From contig JAFS01000001.1 in assembly GCA_000526255.1 (NCBI GenBank), positions 682,001 to 746,000 on the forward strand: DNA of 64,000 nt, given 5' to 3'. The stretch's first letter is position 1, and the number at the start of each line of letters is the position of its first letter. The notes below the pieces were generated by a model. The model saw only the letters and a list, made by a program, of their open reading frames with translations, made no database searches and had not been told where the DNA came from. This document shows, piece by piece, positions 58,289-64,000 of the stretch. Origin of the DNA: Verrucomicrobia bacterium LP2A (lineage in GTDB: Bacteria > Verrucomicrobiota > Verrucomicrobiia > Methylacidiphilales > Methylacidiphilaceae). A program made the translations under genes and the position numbers.

Positions 58289-58755
58289 TTGCATCGACCG
58301 GCCGAGCAAAGCTAGCGACAACTTGAAGGCTCATCCACAAAGCGGCCTCACGTCTGAGCAGACCCCTGACCGATGGAAGACTGGGTGGGACGGCATCCGC
58401 ATTTCCAACAACATTGCGGCGCAGCGTGAGGTTTGCCGCCTCTTTGCTGTTTCCCGTGGGTAGAGCCGGAAGATCGAGCCGCAACTTTTCCACTTTGAGG
58501 AACGATAACACATCCGGCAGCCAAAGAGGGAAGGGGGGCATCGCTCCGCCGACCGATGAGGCTTCCTACCGCGTGGCTCGGCCTGGTCGTGGTGGAGTCA
58601 CGGCACGATCGCAAGGAGATTCCGGAATCCACCGAAGCAATCCCCTTGTGGTAGAGTGGCTGCGTGCAAGTGCCCGAAGACGGGACAGGGGGCGGGTTCG
58701 GTTGCATCCATTCCCCAACCCACCGAGGCGGGCGGATGAACGAGGGGTCCTGCCC
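58289..58755. other. Gene-poor segment with an ISL3 end fragment
   Basis: 467 bp between the exonuclease and rsmE. It contains the ISL3 terminus at 58438-58503 and otherwise no supported gene. The rsmE promoter should be in the right part. Confidence 0.4.
58438..58503 (-). mobile_element. ISL3 right-end fragment, inverted
   Basis: GCCTCTTTGCTGTTTCCCGTGGG and TAGAGCCGGAAGATCGAGCC are the ISL3 right terminal repeat and adjacent transposase end read on the opposite strand. Only about 65 bp remain. It marks the right edge of the toxin-antitoxin patch, opposite the fragment at 55289. Confidence 0.75.
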
Positions 58756-59520
58756 ATGGAGCGTTATTATTTGCCCGAGCCGGAGGAAGATCTCCTCGGA
58801 ACCCGCGAGTCGGACCACGCCCTGCGGGTGATGCGCCACCGGGAGGGGGACCGAATCGCCCTCTTCGACGGCGCTGGCATGGAGTGGATCGCAGAGGTGA
58901 CGGGCCGAAGGGGCCGTCAGCTTGCCTTCCGCCGGATCGCGGAACGAAGGGTCGCTCCTCCCCCGTGGAGAATCGCGATCGCCCAGGCGATCTTGAAGGC
59001 GAAGGCGATGGATCTCTTCTTCCAGAAAGCGATCGAGCTTGGGGTGACGGAAATCTTCCCGGTGCTTTGCGCCCGCTCGATCGAGCCGGAGGAGAGGGTG
59101 GGGCAGAAGCAGGCCCGCTGGACCGAGATCGCGATCGCCGCCGCCAAGCAGAGCGGGCGAGCGTGGCTTCCGACGATCCACGCACCGATCGGCCTCGGCG
59201 CGCTGGGCCGGGAGTCCTCCTCCTATCCCTTGCGGCTCTTTGGATCGCTCCACGAGGGGGCTCCGCCGCTGCGGTCGCTCTTGACCGCTCACCGGAAGGA
59301 AGCGGAGCGCGGCGTTCTTTCCTTGATCGGACCGGAAGGAGACCTTACACCGGCAGAACGCACGTACCTGGAAGATGCGGGGTTTCTCCCGGTCTCCTTG
59401 AGTCCGACGGTCTTGCGGGCGGAGACCGCGGCGCTCTTTTGCGCTGCAGCCTTCCTTTACGAGCTGGCTGACGAGGGATCGGGGAGGCGGGAGGAAGGAG
59501 TATGGCAAAAGAGATTGTGA
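58756..59520 (+). CDS. rsmE: 16S rRNA m3U1498 methyltransferase
   Basis: 254 residues from the ATG at 58756. N-terminal PUA-like domain (RYYLPEPEEDLLGTRESDHALRVMRHREGDRIALFDG), then the SPOUT knot domain: IAIAQAILKAKAMDLFFQKAIELGVTEIFPVLCARSI, ARWTEIAIAAAKQSGRAWLP, LIGPEGDLTPAERTYLEDAGF (SAM-binding GPEGG-like) and LSPTVLRAETAALFCAA. It methylates U1498 in the decoding region of the 30S subunit. It overlaps hldD by 19 bp. Confidence 0.93.
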   Translation: MERYYLPEPEEDLLGTRESDHALRVMRHREGDRIALFDGAGMEWIAEVTGRRGRQLAFRRIAERRVAPPPWRIAIAQAILKAKAMDLFFQKAIELGVTEIFPVLCARSIEPEERVGQKQARWTEIAIAAAKQSGRAWLPTIHAPIGLGALGRESSSYPLRLFGSLHEGAPPLRSLLTAHRKEAERGVLSLIGPEGDLTPAERTYLEDAGFLPVSLSPTVLRAETAALFCAAAFLYELADEGSGRREEGVWQKRL

Positions 59521-60458
59521 TCACGGGGGGAGCCGGCTTCATCGGCTCGAACCTCGCCCTGGAGCTCCAACGCCGGGAGCCGGGCGCGGAGATCTTGCTG
59601 GTCGATGATTTTCGGAGCGGCTCCTTTCCTAATCTTGCCGGGTTCCGCGGAGACCTGGTCACAGCCGACGTGGGCCTTCTCGACTGGCCTCGCCTCCTCG
59701 GCAACCGGACTCCTGAGCTGGTCTTCCATTTGGCCTCGATCACCGATACGACCGTGACCGATACGGCCACCCAGATGCGCGCCAATGTCGAGGGGTGGCG
59801 CCACCTCCTCTCGTGTTTCGCCGGGAAGTCGGTCCGGCTGGTCTACGCCTCTTCCGCCGCCGTCTACGGCATCTGCACCTCCGTGCGGAACCGGGTCGGG
59901 GATCCGGAACGGCCCGCCAATGCCTACGGCTTTTCCAAGCTCCAGATGGAGCATCTGGCCTGGTGTTTCGCCCGGGAAAACCCGGGCATCCCCCTCTGCG
60001 GGCTGCGTTACTTCAATGTCTACGGACCGCGCGAGACCCATAAGGGGAAGTCGGCGAGCATGATTGGCCAGCTGGCCGCCCAGATCCATTCCGGGACGCG
60101 CCCGCGCCTCTTCGTCGACGGAACCCAGAAAAGGGATTTCGTCTACGTCGCCGATGTGGTCGAGGCCACGCTCTCCGCGGCGAGCGCTGCCCTCGCCGCC
60201 AAGGGGCACGCGGTCTTCAACGTGGGCTCGGGCCAGGGCCGATCCTTCAACGAGGTGATCCGCTGCCTCAACGCCGCACTCGGGACCCAAGCGGAGCCCG
60301 AATACTTTCCCTGTCCCTATCGGTTTTTCCAGCCGCACACCGAAGCCGATCTTTCAGCCACCCGGGCCACCATCGGATATGAGCCCCGCTTCTCCTTGGA
60401 AAAGGGGATCGAGGCCTATCGCGAATCGGGTTGGCTCGGGCGCGATCCCCTGGAGTAG
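59502..60458 (+). CDS. hldD: ADP-glyceromanno-heptose 6-epimerase
   Basis: 318 residues of the extended SDR family. NAD-binding EIVITGGAGFIGSNLALEL, YASSAAVYG, the catalytic Y-x-x-x-K in NAYGFSKLQMEHL, then LRYFNVYGPRETHKGKSASMIGQLAAQI: the HKG-x-x-ASM segment distinguishes heptose epimerases from UDP-galactose epimerases. RLFVDGTQKRDFVYVADVVEA follows. It supplies L-glycero-D-manno-heptose for LPS inner core. It overlaps rsmE, so both may be on one transcript. Confidence 0.9.
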   Translation: MAKEIVITGGAGFIGSNLALELQRREPGAEILLVDDFRSGSFPNLAGFRGDLVTADVGLLDWPRLLGNRTPELVFHLASITDTTVTDTATQMRANVEGWRHLLSCFAGKSVRLVYASSAAVYGICTSVRNRVGDPERPANAYGFSKLQMEHLAWCFARENPGIPLCGLRYFNVYGPRETHKGKSASMIGQLAAQIHSGTRPRLFVDGTQKRDFVYVADVVEATLSAASAALAAKGHAVFNVGSGQGRSFNEVIRCLNAALGTQAEPEYFPCPYRFFQPHTEADLSATRATIGYEPRFSLEKGIEAYRESGWLGRDPLE

Positions 60459-60497
60459 AGGCTTGCTTCCTGCTTCACTCTCCCCCATCTTTTTTTT

Positions 60498-62063
60498 GTG
60501 AGCTCTCCGCAGTTTCCCCCCGACGGCGAGGAGTGGCAGCGCCGCTTCCAGGACATGTTTCGCGCGTTTTCGCCGGCAGGGGTCGTGACCGAAAAGAAGG
60601 AGGAAGGAAAGAACCGGGAAGCCTTCGAGAAGCAGATCCACTCCTTTTCCCTCACGCCGAAGGATCTCAAAGCCTACCTCGACCGATTCGTCATCCAGCA
60701 GGAGGAGGCGAAGCGGGTCCTCTCCGTCGCCGTCTGCGACCACTACAACCATGTTCGGGCCGCTCTCTCGGGCCAGGATCTCCCTCACTACGTCAAGCAG
60801 AACGTCCTTTTGGTCGGCCCGAGCGGTGTGGGAAAGACCTACCTGGTGCGCTGCCTGGCTGAGCGGATCGGGGTGCCGATGGTTCGCGGAGATGCGACGA
60901 AGTTTTCCGAGACGGGCTACGTGGGGGGCGATGTCGAGGACCTCGTCCGGGAACTGGTCCAGCAGGCCGGGGGCGATGTCTCCATTGCGCAGTACGGCAT
61001 CGTCTATCTGGATGAGATCGACAAGCTGGCGGGGTTCAGCTCGATGGGTCGGGATGTGAGCGGGCGGGGAGTGCAGGCGAACCTTCTCAAGCTGCTCGAG
61101 GAGACCGAGGTTCCCGTGCGGGCTCCGTACGACCTGCAAGGCCAGATCCAGACGATGCTCGACTTCCAGCGGGGTGGCCGGGAGAAGCGGACGGTCAACA
61201 CCCGGCATATTCTCTTCCTGGTCAGCGGAGCCTTCACCCGCCTTCCGGAGATCGTCTCACGCCGCATGCGGCGTGGGCACATCGGGTTCCGAGCGGCGGG
61301 AGCCGAGGCCGATGGGGGCGAAGCGGTCAAGGAAGCCGTCACCGCCGACTTCATCGAGTATGGGCTCGAGCCCGAGTTCGTCGGGAGGCTTCCGGTCCGG
61401 GTCTTCTTCGAGGCGCTCTCCGCGGACGATCTCTTCCGGATCCTGCAGGAATCGGAGGGCTCGATTCTCCGGCAGTATGTCGCCGCCTTTCAGGCCTACG
61501 GGATCTCGCTGCATTTCACCGAAGGGGCGTTGCGCCGCATCGCCAAGTGCGCCGCCATAGAAGAGACCGGAGCCCGTGGGCTCATGACGATCGGGGAGCG
61601 GGTGTTGCGCCCCTTCCGCTTTGAATGCCCCGGGACAGGCCTGCGCGAAATCGTGATCGACGAAGCAGCCGTGGAAAACCCGGAAGAGGCGCTCGCCGCG
61701 ACCCTGGCCCGGTTCCGTGAAGGGGGAGGGGAGAGCGTCCAGGAGGTAGAGGCGTTCGTCGAGGAATTTTTCCGCGCCCATGAGCTTCGGCTCCGCTTCG
61801 ACCCCCAGGCGGTGCAGGCGCTTCGCGCCGAGGGGGGCTCCCAACCCGGTGCTGTGGCTGCGCTCTGCCGGACGAAATTCAAGGATTTTTCCTTCGGGCT
61901 CCGCCTCATTCGGGCCAACACTGGTCAAGACACCTTTACGCTTCCCGCGGAAGCGGTCCAGGATCCCGAAGCGGTGCTGAGCCGCTGGGTGCTCGCCTCC
62001 TACGCCGATTCGACCAAGGCGGCCTCCGAGAATCAGGAAAAAAAGAGCACCGAGGCGGAGTAG
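60498..62063 (+). CDS. ClpX-like AAA+ unfoldase without the N-terminal zinc domain
   Basis: 521 residues from a GTG at 60498. Walker A VLLVGPSGVGKTYLVRCLAE, GDATKFSETGYVGGDVEDLVREL, Walker B GIVYLDEIDKLAG and GVQANLLKLLEETEVPV match ClpX. EPEFVGRLPVRVFFEAL and GARGLMTIGERVLRPF give sensor 2 and the C-terminal lid. An IGF tripeptide (GHIGFRAAG) sits where ClpX has its ClpP-docking loop. The C4 zinc finger is absent: the N-terminus is PPDGEEWQRRFQDMFRAF. An extra C-terminal region of about 110 residues (VEEFFRAHELRLRFDPQ) is unlike ClpX. Probably a paralogue with other adaptors or substrates. Confidence 0.82.
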   Translation: MSSPQFPPDGEEWQRRFQDMFRAFSPAGVVTEKKEEGKNREAFEKQIHSFSLTPKDLKAYLDRFVIQQEEAKRVLSVAVCDHYNHVRAALSGQDLPHYVKQNVLLVGPSGVGKTYLVRCLAERIGVPMVRGDATKFSETGYVGGDVEDLVRELVQQAGGDVSIAQYGIVYLDEIDKLAGFSSMGRDVSGRGVQANLLKLLEETEVPVRAPYDLQGQIQTMLDFQRGGREKRTVNTRHILFLVSGAFTRLPEIVSRRMRRGHIGFRAAGAEADGGEAVKEAVTADFIEYGLEPEFVGRLPVRVFFEALSADDLFRILQESEGSILRQYVAAFQAYGISLHFTEGALRRIAKCAAIEETGARGLMTIGERVLRPFRFECPGTGLREIVIDEAAVENPEEALAATLARFREGGGESVQEVEAFVEEFFRAHELRLRFDPQAVQALRAEGGSQPGAVAALCRTKFKDFSFGLRLIRANTGQDTFTLPAEAVQDPEAVLSRWVLASYADSTKAASENQEKKSTEAE

Positions 62064-63220
62064 CCGTGGAGGTAGTTGACGTTTCCGACGGGCCCGATCT
62101 CCCCGCTCGCGAAGAATCCGGCGGCGGGCAGCCGCGGAAAGAGCTCCTGGATTAACCCCGCGTCCCGCCCGGCCACGCCGAAGAGCCCCTTGCCCCTCCC
62201 GGCGCAGAGGCTGACCAGAGCGGCCAGCGGCTTGCGCGTGAGGAAGTGCTCGATCTTTTCGGTCTGGAGCATCTGCCGCAAGGACCGCTCGGCCGATTCG
62301 GGATCGCGCAACTGGTATTGCAGCGTCTGGCCGACGCGCACGAGCGCCCCAACGGCAACCGCACCCGAGGAAGGATCAGCTCCCAGGATGTTGCGCACGA
62401 GGAAGTCCCCTTGGTGGAACTCGTCCCGGTACTCGGAAACGGCGAGCCCGACGAAGATGTGTCCATGGGCCTTTTCGCGCTCCCGGTCCGAAAGGGATTC
62501 GAAGGCGTTTGCCAAGGCCTGATAGGCGCTCCCGGCACCCAGGGTATAGAGGATATTCCGATCGGCCCCGGTCACAGTATAGGGATCGCCGATCGGCCGA
62601 CATCCTTGAGAGACGACGACATGAAAGCCGATATCCCCTTGGAGGGCGATCGCGACGCCACCTTCCACGGGCTTCCGGTCGAGAAAGACGGCGGTTTCCC
62701 CTTCGGTGGTCCCGCCCGCCAAGCCTCCCCAGACCGGGATCCCTGGATAGGCGCGGTTCCAGATGCGCAACAGCCGCTCCACGGGAAGAACGTTGGGATT
62801 GGCGAAGAGGAGCCATCCCGCTGCGTCCCCGGGCCCGAGCCCCGTGATCCCGTGCCAGGTCGCGGGCTCTTCCTCGGCTTCCAACTCTTCGCGCAAGAGA
62901 GCGACCGGAGTGGCCCTCATCCCCGGATGGCGGAGACCGAGCACGGAAAAGCCCTCCTCGGCTTCGTACTCGGCCCCTTCGGCAAGGAAGCCCTGCCCCG
63001 TTACGGCAACGAGGAGCGGGGCATGACCGTAGATGGTCATCACTTCGCAAAGATCGGTCAGATAGGGCGCGTACGAGGAGGAGGCGAAGACGACCGTGAG
63101 CGAGGGGTCGCCGCCGAGCTTCACGCGCAGATCTTCAGCGAGCGTTCGACTGGCCGGCTCGGAAAAGGAACCGGAATAGGCAGCGGACACCGCACGAGAA
63201 GCATCCATAGGGAAAATCAT
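62033..63220 (-). CDS. FIST-domain protein (FIST N and C domains)
   Basis: About 395 residues from the ATG at 63220. PSLTVVFASSSYAPYLTDL starts the N domain, with HAPLLVAVTGQGFLAEGAEYE and GIPVWGGLAGGTTEGETAVFLD; GVAIALQGDIGFHVVVSQGCRPIGDPYTVT is the link into the C domain, which ends in GLIQELFPRLPAAGFFASGEIGPVGNVNYLHGYSASVLFF. The CxxGRG (CAGRGKGLFG) and GFFASGEIGP signatures are typical. FIST domains are thought to sense small ligands such as amino acids. It overlaps the ClpX-like gene's end on the opposite strand by 31 bp. Confidence 0.88.
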   Translation of the reverse strand: MIFPMDASRAVSAAYSGSFSEPASRTLAEDLRVKLGGDPSLTVVFASSSYAPYLTDLCEVMTIYGHAPLLVAVTGQGFLAEGAEYEAEEGFSVLGLRHPGMRATPVALLREELEAEEEPATWHGITGLGPGDAAGWLLFANPNVLPVERLLRIWNRAYPGIPVWGGLAGGTTEGETAVFLDRKPVEGGVAIALQGDIGFHVVVSQGCRPIGDPYTVTGADRNILYTLGAGSAYQALANAFESLSDREREKAHGHIFVGLAVSEYRDEFHQGDFLVRNILGADPSSGAVAVGALVRVGQTLQYQLRDPESAERSLRQMLQTEKIEHFLTRKPLAALVSLCAGRGKGLFGVAGRDAGLIQELFPRLPAAGFFASGEIGPVGNVNYLHGYSASVLFFS

Positions 63221-63239
63221 CAATTTTTTTGGTCCTCTG

Positions 63240-64000
63240 TCAATGCCTGGAAAAGGCAAAATCCCTAGGCCAAATCTCTTGCGCGATCCCGAGGCTCTCC
63301 CGCATGAGCCGGTAGCCGACGTGGCCCTGCGGAAAGGGGAAGAAGTGACAGCCCTGCCATGCGTCCCGGAACTCCTGCAGGAGGTGCAGCGGCACGACCC
63401 GATCGTAGGTCCCCCCCAAAAGGAGGACCTCCTCGGGCTGGAGATACGGACGAGAAAGGCTCGGGCAGACCAGCCGGAGGTGGGGTGCCGCCGTCTCCGG
63501 AACAACGTCCAACCGCTCGAGCGTCCGGCGGATGCCGCGCCCGCTCGGGGATTCCCACATGGCGTGCTCGATCCGGAAGATCGGCTCGAGGAGCAGGAGC
63601 CGGTCGAAGACCCGTTCGACGCAGGCCGCCTCGGCGAGGACCCAGCCGCCGTAGCTAATCCCCCAGCCCCCCATGAGCCGGGTCCCCTGGGCTCGCAGCC
63701 AGTGGGCAAAGACACGCAGATCGAGCACCCCCTGGCGCAAGGTCTCAGCCGTGCGGACCAGGTCCGCCGTCACGCACACCTCCCCGGGAAAGAGCCCCAA
63801 GGGCCGCCGGGCATAATGGTAGGGGAGATGCATGAAGGCCGCGTTCCATCCCAAGGCATTGAGCCGACCAGCCCAATACCGGTAGCCAATGCCGCTCACC
63901 GACATCAGGCCGTGCGCGATGACCATGGTGGGTCCGCTCCAGCCTTCGGGCCCGAGCCAGAAATCGAACACGGCCGTCCGGTTGCGCCGCGCCGGTCCCG
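63240..64000 (-). CDS. Alpha/beta hydrolase, N-terminus beyond window
   Basis: At least 253 codons. The frame is open to the window edge (RNRTAVFDFWLGPEGW reads naturally), so the GTG at 63971 is probably not the start. Alpha/beta-hydrolase features: MVIAHGLMSVSGIGYRYWAG, the nucleophile elbow MGGWGISYGGWVLAEAA (G-x-S-x-G), VLLLGGTYDRVVPLHLLQEF with the acid Asp, and a late His in FPQGHVGYRLM. Family resembles abhydrolase_1/prolyl-oligopeptidase-like acyl hydrolases. It is followed by the FIST gene after 19 bp on the same strand. Confidence 0.75.
   Translation of the reverse strand, partial: GPARRNRTAVFDFWLGPEGWSGPTMVIAHGLMSVSGIGYRYWAGRLNALGWNAAFMHLPYHYARRPLGLFPGEVCVTADLVRTAETLRQGVLDLRVFAHWLRAQGTRLMGGWGISYGGWVLAEAACVERVFDRLLLLEPIFRIEHAMWESPSGRGIRRTLERLDVVPETAAPHLRLVCPSLSRPYLQPEEVLLLGGTYDRVVPLHLLQEFRDAWQGCHFFPFPQGHVGYRLMRESLGIAQEIWPRDFAFSRH

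Overview
The window is GC-rich bacterial DNA. Its gene content points to an acidophilic verrucomicrobial methanotroph of the Methylacidimicrobium type. The main clues are a lanthanide-type (XoxF) methanol dehydrogenase, a glycolate oxidase subunit GlcD, a cytochrome c-type nitric oxide reductase, a bacterial haemoglobin and an ADP-heptose epimerase (LPS, so Gram-negative). This assignment is inference from gene content; no rRNA gene is present to confirm it.

1-23.2 kb is ordinary chromosome. It holds tandem ModA-like binding proteins, an alkylguanine-DNA methyltransferase, a rhodanese/methyltransferase pair, an M20 peptidase, a LOG / L,D-transpeptidase / HAD operon, a homocysteine methyltransferase-MTHFR fusion with a DUF72 remnant behind it, a nucleotidyltransferase, an exported repeat protein, a degenerate response regulator facing a lysozyme-like exported protein, an ABC ATPase / FtsX permease / AttH operon, and a one-piece PutA.

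23.3-44.2 kb is a mobile-element-rich accessory region carrying respiratory and C1 genes. A truncated haemoglobin sits behind an inverted-repeat promoter. NnrS and a four-helix membrane protein follow, then an orphan xoxF, then norC-norB with two small membrane-protein genes in overlapping order, then NDH-2. Between these genes lie three ISL3-family copies (one with perfect 8-bp target duplications), two copies of one group II intron inserted in an IS1380-type transposase remnant, an IS256-family element nested inside the second intron, and a 108-bp MITE-like element. Intron boundaries and insertion duplications can be read directly, so the order of insertions can be partly reconstructed.

44.3-55.3 kb returns to ordinary genes: DUF488, tRNA-Ser(GCU), an HlyD-like adaptor, a divergent ribulose-phosphate epimerase homologue, a VOC protein, an M42 peptidase, DedA, Hsp20, an outer-membrane beta-barrel protein, a lipase-maturation-factor protein, a Bcp peroxiredoxin and GlcD. 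55.3-58.5 kb is a small accessory patch with ISL3 debris, MazEF, an orphan AbrB-like antitoxin, a RelB-like fragment, a GNAT/DUF1778 (TacAT-type) pair and an exonuclease gene that has lost its central motif. 58.7-64 kb holds rsmE, hldD, a ClpX-like ATPase without the usual zinc domain, a FIST-domain protein and an alpha/beta hydrolase that runs off the end.

Functionally, the accessory region looks like a nitric-oxide handling module (haemoglobin, NnrS, cNOR) next to methanol oxidation (XoxF) and an alternative NADH dehydrogenase, in a segment that has been repeatedly rearranged by insertion sequences.
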